Positions 41,434 through 50,039 of a stretch of 64,000 bases of DNA are shown piece by piece. The notes beneath the pieces are model-generated. The model ran no database searches, had not been told where the DNA came from, and was given only the letters and a program-made list of their open reading frames with translations. The translations under genes and the position numbers were made by a program. This DNA comes from Salipiger mucosus DSM 16094. Lineage in GTDB: Bacteria > Pseudomonadota > Alphaproteobacteria > Rhodobacterales > Rhodobacteraceae. The stretch is from NCBI RefSeq assembly GCF_000442255.1, contig NZ_KE557276.1, forward strand, positions 111,216 through 175,215, written 5' to 3'. Positions within the stretch are counted from its first letter, which is position 1, and each line of letters opens with the position of its first letter.

Positions 41434-44400
41434 GCCGCGCCACCAGACAATACAGCATCCGGCTTTCCGCCGAGGGCAAGCAACAGCTAGAGGCCGACCT
41501 GCGTTCCCTCGGCCAGAGCGGCCAGCGCAGCCTGCGGATGATCCAGCAGGCCGGCAAGCCCGCCAGCACCGGGCTGCGCGAGACCGACATGGCCGCGCGC
41601 CAGCTCAAGGGCTCGCTCGGTGCGGTCACGCAGGAGCTGCCCGCGCTGCAGCGCCTCGCGCGCTTCATGGGCACCACGGCGCTCGTCGGCGGCGTCGTGG
41701 CCTTCGGGCGCGGCGCGCTGGATGCCGGGCGCCAGTTCCAGGCCATGATGCAGCGCGTCGAGGCAGCGACGGGCGCCAGCGAAGACGAGATCGCCCGGCT
41801 TGCGGCAGCCGCCAAGGATCTCGGCGCGACCACGGCCTTCACCGCCATGCAGGCGGCCGAGGCGATCGAGGTGCTGGCCAAGAACGGCGTCGACGTCACG
41901 GATATCCTGAACGGCGCGCTGGACGCCTCGGTGGGTCTGGCCGGCGCGCTCGGCGCCGACGTGGCGCCGGCGGCGGATCTCGTCACGGACCTCATGCAGC
42001 AGTTCGGGCTGGGCGCGGGCCAGCTCACGCAGATCGTCGATCGCGTGACCGGCGCGGCGCTCACCTCGAAGTTCGGCTTCGACGACCTGCGCCAGGCCAT
42101 CGGCCAGGCCGGCGGCGTGGCCGGTACGGCGGGCGTCGAGATCGAGGACTTCCTTGCGGCGATCTCGGCCACGGCCTCGAGCTTTTCCTCGGGCTCGGAC
42201 GCGGGCACCTCCTTCAAGACCTTCCTGCAGCGGCTCACGCCGGATTCGAACAAGGCGGCCGAGGCGATGGACCGGCTCGGGCTCGAGTTCTTCGACGTGC
42301 AGGGCAACATGAAGTCCATGGCGGAAATCGCGGGCGAGCTGCAGGACGGCCTCGCCGGTCTCTCCGAGGAGGCGCGCAACGAGGCGCTCAAGACGATCTT
42401 CGGCACCGATGCGATCCGCACCGCCGCCGCGCTGGCCGGGCAGGGCGCCGAGGGCTTCCGCGAGGTGGCGGCGGCCATGGAAGAGGTCTCGGCGCAGGAG
42501 CAGGCCGAGGTGCGCCTGCGCGGTCTCGACGGGGCGCTCAAGGAACTGGCGGCCGCCTGGGAGGCGCTGCAGCTCGAATCCGCCGAGAACGGCGGCATGG
42601 ATGTGGCCGAGGAGGCCGTGCGGCGCCTGACAGAGGCGCTGCGCTTCCTGACCGAGAACTTCGCCGAGGTCGAGGAGGTGGCCGAGCGGGTGGCGCAGGC
42701 GCTGACGGTCTACCTCGTCGGCAAGGGGATGACGCTGGTCACCGCCAAGGCCGTGGCGATGCGGGCCGCGATGATCGAGATCGCGGGTTCGGTCTCCGGC
42801 GTCGGCACGGCGGCCTCGCGCGCCGCCGGACCCCTCAGCCGCATGGGCATCGCCGTGCGGGGCCTGACCGGCATCCTGGGCGGGCCCTTCTCACTCGCGA
42901 TCACGGCGGCTTCGCTTGTGGCCTTCGGGATCGACACCGATGTCGCTGCCGACGCCATCGAGCGTGCGGATGCCGCCGCGATGCGCGCGAGCGACGCGCT
43001 CGATGCCTACCAGGCCGCCGCAAAGCGGGCGGCGGAGGAGCAGAAGGGACTGGGCGGCGAGGTCTCGGCGACCACGCAGAAGATGTTGGAGCAGACCCGC
43101 GCGGCTCTTGAGCAGGCACGGACCGATTTGGAGCGCGCCTATGCCGAGGCCCGCGGTGCATTGTCCGGCGCCTTCTGGGACGGCGACGGGATTGATGATT
43201 TCCGGTCGATGGCGCTCGCCCATGCAAATCGGCCCGGCCTTTATCGCGGTGATGTCGAAGCGCGCCTCTTCCCCGAGGATGAGCAGAACGACTTCATGGC
43301 GCGGCTCGCGAAGATGTCCTGGGCTGTCGAGGATGGCGGGATGTCGGTGGGCGAATTCGTCGAAGAGTTCGACCGTTTGCGGGCTGTCGGCCTGAACCTC
43401 GAAGAGGTGCGGGATCGCCTTGTGGAGATCTCGGAGTCCGGTAGCACGTTGGCCGACAATGAGGCACTGCCAGCGCTTGTTGAGATGACGCGCGAGGCTG
43501 GGCTGTTCGCAGACGAGATTGCCGCAATCGAGGCGGCAACGACCGAGGCGGATTTCGAAAGTGCCTTGAGCGGGCTCATCCGCGCGCTGACCGAGGCGGT
43601 GGAAACGGGCAAGTTGCTCCGGTCTGAGGGCGTCGCGGGTTTTCGCGAGAACGTCAGTGCAGTTGCTGATCTCGAAGAGCAGCTGCAGACCTTGCTGGAT
43701 CGGTTGCAGGAGTATGAGGGCAAGTCGAAAGACATCTCCGATGATCGCCCCTTCGACGAGGCCGCCGATAGTGCGGCCAAGGCGGCCGGTGAGCTGGACC
43801 GGCTGAACCGTGTCTACGGCGAGTACCAGCGGACCCGGTCGCACAGCGATCGCGTGGCCTTCGGGCGGGCCGCCTCGGCGGCGGCCAAGGAAGGGCTGCG
43901 CGACCTGATAGGACTGGCCGAGGGCACCGACAAGGGCCGGGGGTACAACGAGACGCTGGACTACGGCGCCTACACCGGCGGGGACGTTAACCTTGTCGCC
44001 ATGACCCTGAACGAGGTGCTGGCGCTGCAACGCAAGATGCTGGCGCATCCCGACAATCCCCACAACTCCAGCGCGGTCGGCCGTTACCAGATCGTCTCGA
44101 AGACCCTGCGCGGGCTCATGGAGGAGATGGGGCTGACCGGCGGGGAGCTCTTTTCGGCCGACCTGCAGGACCAGATGGCCGACATCCTGATCGAGGGGCG
44201 GGGCCGTGATGTCGCGGGGCTGCGCAACGAGTGGGAAGGCCTGCGCCGCGTCTCCGCGGGCACCATCCTGACCGCCTACGACCAGAACGTCGGCGGGCGG
44301 GCGGAGGACAGCGCGGAGCGCGACCGCGAGCAGGCGGAAGCCGCGCGTGAGCAGGCCGAGGCCCGCGCCGCGGTCCTGGCCGTGGGCCGCGATCAGCTGG

Positions 44401-45365
44401 AGCAGCTCCGGCTCGAGGCCGATCTCGCCGGGCGCAGCGTCGAGGAACAGGCGCGGCTCACCTTCCGCTACGAGGCGCTCAAGCGCGCGAAGGAAGAGGG
44501 GCTCGACGTCGAGACCGCGCTCGCCGCCGACGGCCGCCGTCTGATCGACGTCATCAACGAGCAGGCCGCCGCCTACGGGCGCCTCGTTGCCGAGAAGGAC
44601 CGCGACGCGAAGTCGACCGAGGAGAACGCCCAGGCCCTGCAGGGCTACAAGGGCGAGATCGAAAGCGTCTTCGAGAATCTCAAGCCGGGCGGGGATGGGC
44701 CGGAGGCCTTCATCGAGGACTTCGCGCAGATGTTCCTCGACAAGCTCTGGCAGATCGTCTGGGACCCGGTCTGGGATCAACTCGCGCAGCTCATGGACAC
44801 CATCTTCTCCGGCCTCGGAACAGGTGGCGGTCTGAGCCTGTCGGTCGGGGCAGGGGGCGGCGGTGTCGGCTCCCGCCAGGCGCTCGATTCCGGCGGTCTC
44901 TACGCCGATGGCGGACGCATCGGGGCCGCCGGCCGGGCGCGCAAGCCGGTGCCCCGCGCGGCGGGGCTGCTGCATGGCCCCGGCGGCAAGCGCAGCGATG
45001 ACCTCCTGCTCTGGGGCTCGCGCGGCGAGTTCATGCAGCCGGCGGCGGCCGTCGACTACTACGGCGTGGCCTTCATGGAGGCGATCCGCCAGCGGCGCAT
45101 CCCGAAGTTCGCCGACGGCGGGCTGGTGGGCGCCGGGCCGGTCGCCGCGACCCCCGTCGCAGCGCCGCCCCCGCAGGTCACCTTCATCGACCAGTCCGGG
45201 CGCGGCATCGATGTCGAGCAACGCGACCGGGTCGAGGCCGGGCAACGCCGGACCGAGTACGTCATGTCGGACGCCGTGGCGCGCGGCGTCAGCACGCCCG
45301 GCGGCAAGGCGCGCCGCACCATGCGCGACCAGTTCAACGTGACCCCGAGGATGCCCCGCCGATGA
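41430..45365 (+). CDS. tail tape measure protein with lysozyme-like domain
   Basis: This 1311-residue protein sets tail length. The N-terminal part has the TP901-type tape-measure core (ATGASEDEIARLAAAAKDLG, GTSFKTFLQRLTPDSNKAAEAM). Long helical coiled-coil regions follow, with a hydrophobic stretch at about residues 460-500. Residues ~820-960 resemble lambda endolysin R: AEGTDKGRGYNE with E831, then SSAVGRYQIVSKTLRGL. That suggests a muramidase/transglycosylase that helps DNA cross the cell wall. Its ATG overlaps the G-T stop. Confidence 0.9.
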   Translation: MSRATRQYSIRLSAEGKQQLEADLRSLGQSGQRSLRMIQQAGKPASTGLRETDMAARQLKGSLGAVTQELPALQRLARFMGTTALVGGVVAFGRGALDAGRQFQAMMQRVEAATGASEDEIARLAAAAKDLGATTAFTAMQAAEAIEVLAKNGVDVTDILNGALDASVGLAGALGADVAPAADLVTDLMQQFGLGAGQLTQIVDRVTGAALTSKFGFDDLRQAIGQAGGVAGTAGVEIEDFLAAISATASSFSSGSDAGTSFKTFLQRLTPDSNKAAEAMDRLGLEFFDVQGNMKSMAEIAGELQDGLAGLSEEARNEALKTIFGTDAIRTAAALAGQGAEGFREVAAAMEEVSAQEQAEVRLRGLDGALKELAAAWEALQLESAENGGMDVAEEAVRRLTEALRFLTENFAEVEEVAERVAQALTVYLVGKGMTLVTAKAVAMRAAMIEIAGSVSGVGTAASRAAGPLSRMGIAVRGLTGILGGPFSLAITAASLVAFGIDTDVAADAIERADAAAMRASDALDAYQAAAKRAAEEQKGLGGEVSATTQKMLEQTRAALEQARTDLERAYAEARGALSGAFWDGDGIDDFRSMALAHANRPGLYRGDVEARLFPEDEQNDFMARLAKMSWAVEDGGMSVGEFVEEFDRLRAVGLNLEEVRDRLVEISESGSTLADNEALPALVEMTREAGLFADEIAAIEAATTEADFESALSGLIRALTEAVETGKLLRSEGVAGFRENVSAVADLEEQLQTLLDRLQEYEGKSKDISDDRPFDEAADSAAKAAGELDRLNRVYGEYQRTRSHSDRVAFGRAASAAAKEGLRDLIGLAEGTDKGRGYNETLDYGAYTGGDVNLVAMTLNEVLALQRKMLAHPDNPHNSSAVGRYQIVSKTLRGLMEEMGLTGGELFSADLQDQMADILIEGRGRDVAGLRNEWEGLRRVSAGTILTAYDQNVGGRAEDSAERDREQAEAAREQAEARAAVLAVGRDQLEQLRLEADLAGRSVEEQARLTFRYEALKRAKEEGLDVETALAADGRRLIDVINEQAAAYGRLVAEKDRDAKSTEENAQALQGYKGEIESVFENLKPGGDGPEAFIEDFAQMFLDKLWQIVWDPVWDQLAQLMDTIFSGLGTGGGLSLSVGAGGGGVGSRQALDSGGLYADGGRIGAAGRARKPVPRAAGLLHGPGGKRSDDLLLWGSRGEFMQPAAAVDYYGVAFMEAIRQRRIPKFADGGLVGAGPVAATPVAAPPPQVTFIDQSGRGIDVEQRDRVEAGQRRTEYVMSDAVARGVSTPGGKARRTMRDQFNVTPRMPRR

Positions 45366-45784
45366 CGGTTCCGGTCTGGCCCGAAGATCTCCCCCGGCCC
45401 AGCCGCCGGGATCTGCGCCTGTCGCGGCAGGACCCGCGCAAGCTGCGCCCGGCGGAGGTCGGCCCGCCGAGCTATCGCCGGCGGACCTCGGCCGTCGCCC
45501 GGCCGGTCCAGCTCTCGGTGACGCTCTACCGCTGGCAGCTGGCCGTCTTCGACACCTTCTACGTCCAGACGGTGTCCCACGGCGCCACGCCCTTCTGGAT
45601 GCCCGACCCGACGACCGATGGCTGGCCGATGCTCACCAGTGACGGCACCCCGGTGCTGACCCATGACGGCACGCCGATACTGCTGGCCAAGCAATGGCTC
45701 TGTCTCTTCGGGGACAACCCGCCGGAAGACGCGGTGGACGGCCTGCGTTTCCGCGTGTCCTTCGATGTCTGGGTGATGCCATGA
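45362..45784 (+). CDS. minor tail protein (gpM-like position)
   Basis: This 140-residue protein occupies the gpM position between the tape measure and the gpL-like gene. It is beta-rich (VARPVQLSVTLYRWQLAVFDTFY) with a duplicated TSDGTPVL/THDGTPIL segment. It is part of the tail-tip complex by position; no domain was recognised directly. Confidence 0.65.
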   Translation: MTVPVWPEDLPRPSRRDLRLSRQDPRKLRPAEVGPPSYRRRTSAVARPVQLSVTLYRWQLAVFDTFYVQTVSHGATPFWMPDPTTDGWPMLTSDGTPVLTHDGTPILLAKQWLCLFGDNPPEDAVDGLRFRVSFDVWVMP

Positions 45785-46305
45785 GACGGATCTCCGTGAA
45801 TGCCCGCACGGCCCATGATGCGCCGATCTCCGACGAGCTGGAGATCGCGCTCTTCCAGGTCGAGCACCCCGATCTCGCAGAGCCGGTCCGGCTCTCGACC
45901 GACCCGACGCAGCGGATCAGCACCGACCCGCTGCGCTATGGCACGCGCTCGAGCTGGAACGGGGTCGACCCGACCGCCGAGCCCTACTGGTTCGTGCTCG
46001 TCTCGGCCGAGCTGCCAGGCGACCAGGAGGACGCGCCGGCGGCGGCCTCGCTCGTGCTGGAGAACGTCAGCAACGACATCGCCGCGACGCTGCGCTCGGT
46101 CACCACGCGCGCCACGGTGCACATGGCCGTGGTGCTGGCGGGCTCGCCCGACCTTGTCGAGGCGGAATACCGCGGCCTCGTGATGGTGGGCGCCGAGGGC
46201 GACGCCGGCGAGGTCGTGATCTCGATCACGCGCCAACCCATCGAGGAGGAGCCTTTCCCCATGATGCGCATGACCAAGGACCGCTTCCCGGGGCTGCATC
46301 GATGA
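45781..46305 (+). CDS. tail-tip protein, DUF1833-like (gpL position)
   Basis: This 174-residue protein resembles DUF1833 tail proteins: SDELEIALFQVEHPDLAEPVRLSTD, then YWFVLVSAELPGD and FRFPG-type C-terminus (MTKDRFPGLHR). It lies between the gpM-like gene and an NlpC/P60 protease, as gpL does in lambda. The ATGA overlap at its start supports it. Confidence 0.75.
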   Translation: MRRISVNARTAHDAPISDELEIALFQVEHPDLAEPVRLSTDPTQRISTDPLRYGTRSSWNGVDPTAEPYWFVLVSAELPGDQEDAPAAASLVLENVSNDIAATLRSVTTRATVHMAVVLAGSPDLVEAEYRGLVMVGAEGDAGEVVISITRQPIEEEPFPMMRMTKDRFPGLHR

Positions 46306-46691
46306 GCTGGGCCAACGCCTACGTCGGGCTTCCGGCCGGGGCCGATGCCGCGGGCCTGCCGTGCTGGCACCTGGTGCGGCGCGTCTACCGCGAGGTGCTG
46401 GGCATCGAGCTGCCGCACTACGCGGGCGGGCAGGTCTGCGAGCTGGAGCGCGCCGAGCTCGACCGGCTGATCACCGATGCCGCCGCCTCGGACTGGGTCG
46501 AGAGCCCGCAGCCTGCCGCCTTCGACGTGCTGCTCTTCCGGCGCGCGCGCTACCGCTGCCATGTCGGCGTGGCGGTCGATACCCGGCGGATGCTGCACAT
46601 GCCCGAGACGGGCGCCTGCATCGTCGACATCACCCAGCCCCGTTGGGCGCCACGCTTCCTCGGCGCCTGGACCTACCGGAGGGCGACATGA
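46302..46691 (+). CDS. NlpC/P60-family tail peptidase (gpK-like)
   Basis: This 129-residue protein has the NlpC/P60 catalytic cysteine C21 in GLPCWHLVRRVYRE and the histidine H87 in CHVGVAV. Such tail-tip peptidases cut peptidoglycan during DNA injection. It overlaps the J-like gene by ATGA. Confidence 0.88.
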   Translation: MSWANAYVGLPAGADAAGLPCWHLVRRVYREVLGIELPHYAGGQVCELERAELDRLITDAAASDWVESPQPAAFDVLLFRRARYRCHVGVAVDTRRMLHMPETGACIVDITQPRWAPRFLGAWTYRRAT

Positions 46692-49600
46692 CCCGCGTGC
46701 TTTCCGCGCCGCTCTTCGATCCCGGCATGGCGCGCACCGAGACAGAGATGCCCGAGGGCCTGACCCTGGCCGAGATCGTTGCCGAAGCGCTGCCCGGGCT
46801 GCCCGATGGCGACCGCGCCCAGCTGCGCGTGACGCTGGTCACCCGCGAGGGCGCGGCGGTGATCGAGGCGCGTTACTGGGCGCAGGTGCGGCCGCGCGAG
46901 GGCGTGCGGGTCGTCATTCGCCTGGTGCCCGGCAACGAGGGCGGGCTGCGCTCGGTGCTGCTGGCCGTGGTCTCGATCGCGGCCTTGGCGCTGGCGCAGC
47001 CGGTCGCCGGGCTGCTCTTCGGGTCCGCGGCCACCTCGACGCAGATCAGCCTCACGGCGCTCGGCCTCAACCTGATCGGCAGTGCGCTGGTCAACGCGCT
47101 GGTGCCGGTCGAGGTGCCCGAGCAGGAGAAGCGCCGCAACCGCTACACCCTGCAGGGCTGGAGCAACACGCTTCGCCCGGACGACCCGGTGCCGTGGGTG
47201 GCCGGGCGGCACCGCTACGCGCCGCCCTATGCCGCGCGGCCCTACACCGAGATCGTCGGTGACGAGCAGTACACCCGGGTGCTCTTCGGCTTCGGGCCCG
47301 GGCGGCTGGACATCTCCGACCTGAAGATCGGCGACACGCCGATCGAGGAGTTCGACGAGATCGAGACCGAGATCCGCGAGGGTGTCGAGGGCGACGATCC
47401 AGTCACGCTCTACCCGCGCCAGGTCCTCGAGGAGCGCGCGGGCGTCGAGCTGACCCGGCCGCTGCCGCGCGACGATGGCGGCGAAATCATCGACGGGGCC
47501 TCGCTCGAGACGCCCGTGGTGCGCGTGACCGCGGACAACACGCAGATCATCAGCCTGATCTTCTGGTTTCCGTCCGGGCTCATCCGGTTCAACCGCGAAA
47601 ACGACCCCAAGCCCCTCGGGGTGAGCCTGCGCATCCGTCACCGGCAGGGCGATGGCGATCCCTGGGAGGAGATCGACACGCTCGACTTCCTCGCGGAGAA
47701 GGAGGAGCCCTTCTTCCGGCAGTATTCCTGGCAGCCGCCCTCGCGTGGTCGCTGGCAGGTCGAGGTCACCCGGATGACCGATGAGCGCACGAACACGCGC
47801 TACCGGGACCGCGTGATGCTCGCGTCCGTGCAGTCGGTCCGGCCGGAATACCCGCTCGACGTCGACGTGCCGCAGGCGCTGGTCGCCATGCGGGCCCGCG
47901 CGACCTACCAGCTCAACGGCCAGGTCGACACCTTCAACGCCGTGGTCCAGCGCTACGCGCCCGACTGGGATGGCACGAACTGGAGCGACGCACTCTCGCG
48001 CAACCCGGCCTCGGTCTTCGTCGCCGCGCTCCAGTCGCCGGCCTCGGTCTACCCGGTTCCGGATGTCGAGATCGACTGGGAGATCATGCAGGACTGGCAC
48101 GAGTTCTGTGCCGCCAAGGGCCTGCAATATGACCGCGTGCACGAGGACGAGCAGAGCCTCGGCGACGCGCTGCGCCAGATCGCGGCGGCGGGCCGGGCGC
48201 GCCCGCGCCACGACGGGGTGAAGTGGGGTGTGGTGATCGACAGGCCGGAGGCGCAGGTCGTTGACCACATCGACACCCGCAACAGCTCGGACTTCCGCTG
48301 GTCGCGGCAATACCTCGACCCGCCGGACGCCCTGCGCGTGCCCTTCAACGACGCCACGCGCGACCACGAGCCCGCCGTCCGGATCATCCCGCGCCCGGGA
48401 TACGAGGGGCCCATCCGCGTCACGGAGGAGTTCCGCTTCCCCGGCAAGACCGACCCGGCCGAGATCTGGATCGAAGGGCGCCGGCGCTGGTACGAGATCC
48501 TGCACCGCCCGGACACCTACAGCTGCATGCAGGACGGCGCGGCCCGGGTCGTGACGCGCGGTGACCAGGTCATCGGCGCCTGGGACGTGCTCGACGAGAC
48601 CGTGCTCGTGGCGCGGGTGAAGTCGGTCGACGGCGCGCTGGTCGAGATCGACGAAGATCTGACCATGCCGGAGGGCGCGGCCTACGGGATGCGTTTCCGG
48701 GTCTTCGCGGACGCCGAGGACAGCATCGGCAGCTCCGTCGTGGCAAGTCTTCTCTGGGCGGCCGGTCCAACCCGGGCCTTTGCCATCACGGGCACCGAGG
48801 ATCGCCCGCGCGTCGGCGAGGTCGTCCACATCGGGCCCACGAGCACCGAAAGCCGAGCGCTGCGGGTCACGGACATCGAGCCCGGCGAGGACTTCTCGGC
48901 GCGGCTCACCATGGTGGACGCGGCGCCGGAGATCGACGAGCTGACCGACGCGGAGGTCCCGCCGCCCTGGGATGGCACCGTGGGAAGCTCGATTGCCCTG
49001 GCGCTACCCGCACCGCTTACGCCGCGCATCCTCGGCGTCGACAGCTCGACCTACTACTCGCCCTTCTCCCCCATAAGCGGGGCGCCGGATGCCGAGTTGT
49101 CGCTGAACGTGCGCCTTGCGCCCGGCGAGGGCGAGACCGGCTACCTCGCCAGCTTTGAGTTGGACCACCGGCTACAGGGCGCCACGCCCTGGACAACGGT
49201 CACCGTCCCCGTGGCTACCGGCGGCAGCGAGATCACCGGCTACGCGGACGGCGAGATTCTCGAGCTGCGCGCCCGCGCCCTCGGCGTCGACGGCACCGCC
49301 GGCAGCTACACGCCGACCGTCACCCATACCGTGGGCACCGGCGCCGTCGAGCAGCCGGATGACCTGGAGACGCAGGCGATCTCCGCCTCGGGCGGGCTCG
49401 GCCACGCAGCGATCTCGATCGCCGTGCCGGCCGGCGGCACGACGCAGGTGCAGCTCTACCGCGTTCCGGCCGGCGACACGCTCGACACCGATCTGCACGC
49501 CGTGGGCGATCCCGTTGCCGTCACGGCCGGCACGACCGTCACGGTGATCGATGGCGACGCCACCCGCGACACGCTTCTGGCGAACGGCTACTTCGACGCC

Positions 49601-50029
49601 GACACCGACTGGTCGAAGGGTCTCGGCTGGACCATCGGCGCTGGCGTGGCCTCCGGCGCCCCGCCGGCTGCGAGTGAGCTGAGCCAGGCGCTGAGCCTCA
49701 CCGAAGGCGATGTGCTGCGCCTGGCCTGGACGGTGCCCGGTTACGTCGGCGGCAGCGTCACGCCGCAGCTCACGGGCGGCACGACGGCTTCGGGCAGCGC
49801 CGTCAGCGCCGCCGGCCGCCACTTCGACGAGCTGACCGTTGCGAGCGGCAACACGGATTTCGCGCTCGCCAAGGATGGCAGCTTCGAAGGGTCGGTGGAC
49901 GCGGTGACGCTCTACCTGCGCACCGCAGCCTGCGCGCCGCAGGGCGACTGGGACTACTACGCGGAGCCGCTCAACGACACGGGCCAGGCGGCGTCGATCG
50001 CCGGCCCTGCCAATACAGAAATCGCATGA
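46688..50029 (+). CDS. tail tip/host specificity protein (gpJ-like)
   Basis: This 1113-residue protein has a hydrophobic segment near residues 75-115 (VVSIAALALAQPVAGLLFG), as in J proteins. Large beta-rich domains follow, with repeated fibronectin-like modules in the last third (about residues 800-1100). It should form the central tail fibre and contact the host receptor. The fibre gene at 50040 follows after 10 bases. Confidence 0.88.
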   Translation: MTRVLSAPLFDPGMARTETEMPEGLTLAEIVAEALPGLPDGDRAQLRVTLVTREGAAVIEARYWAQVRPREGVRVVIRLVPGNEGGLRSVLLAVVSIAALALAQPVAGLLFGSAATSTQISLTALGLNLIGSALVNALVPVEVPEQEKRRNRYTLQGWSNTLRPDDPVPWVAGRHRYAPPYAARPYTEIVGDEQYTRVLFGFGPGRLDISDLKIGDTPIEEFDEIETEIREGVEGDDPVTLYPRQVLEERAGVELTRPLPRDDGGEIIDGASLETPVVRVTADNTQIISLIFWFPSGLIRFNRENDPKPLGVSLRIRHRQGDGDPWEEIDTLDFLAEKEEPFFRQYSWQPPSRGRWQVEVTRMTDERTNTRYRDRVMLASVQSVRPEYPLDVDVPQALVAMRARATYQLNGQVDTFNAVVQRYAPDWDGTNWSDALSRNPASVFVAALQSPASVYPVPDVEIDWEIMQDWHEFCAAKGLQYDRVHEDEQSLGDALRQIAAAGRARPRHDGVKWGVVIDRPEAQVVDHIDTRNSSDFRWSRQYLDPPDALRVPFNDATRDHEPAVRIIPRPGYEGPIRVTEEFRFPGKTDPAEIWIEGRRRWYEILHRPDTYSCMQDGAARVVTRGDQVIGAWDVLDETVLVARVKSVDGALVEIDEDLTMPEGAAYGMRFRVFADAEDSIGSSVVASLLWAAGPTRAFAITGTEDRPRVGEVVHIGPTSTESRALRVTDIEPGEDFSARLTMVDAAPEIDELTDAEVPPPWDGTVGSSIALALPAPLTPRILGVDSSTYYSPFSPISGAPDAELSLNVRLAPGEGETGYLASFELDHRLQGATPWTTVTVPVATGGSEITGYADGEILELRARALGVDGTAGSYTPTVTHTVGTGAVEQPDDLETQAISASGGLGHAAISIAVPAGGTTQVQLYRVPAGDTLDTDLHAVGDPVAVTAGTTVTVIDGDATRDTLLANGYFDADTDWSKGLGWTIGAGVASGAPPAASELSQALSLTEGDVLRLAWTVPGYVGGSVTPQLTGGTTASGSAVSAAGRHFDELTVASGNTDFALAKDGSFEGSVDAVTLYLRTAACAPQGDWDYYAEPLNDTGQAASIAGPANTEIA

Positions 50030-50039
50030 GGATCGAGTA

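Noticed and set aside
46361..46687. Upstream extension of the J-like gene
   Set aside because: It overlaps the NlpC/P60 gene completely; the ATG at 46688 overlaps that gene's stop in the usual way.
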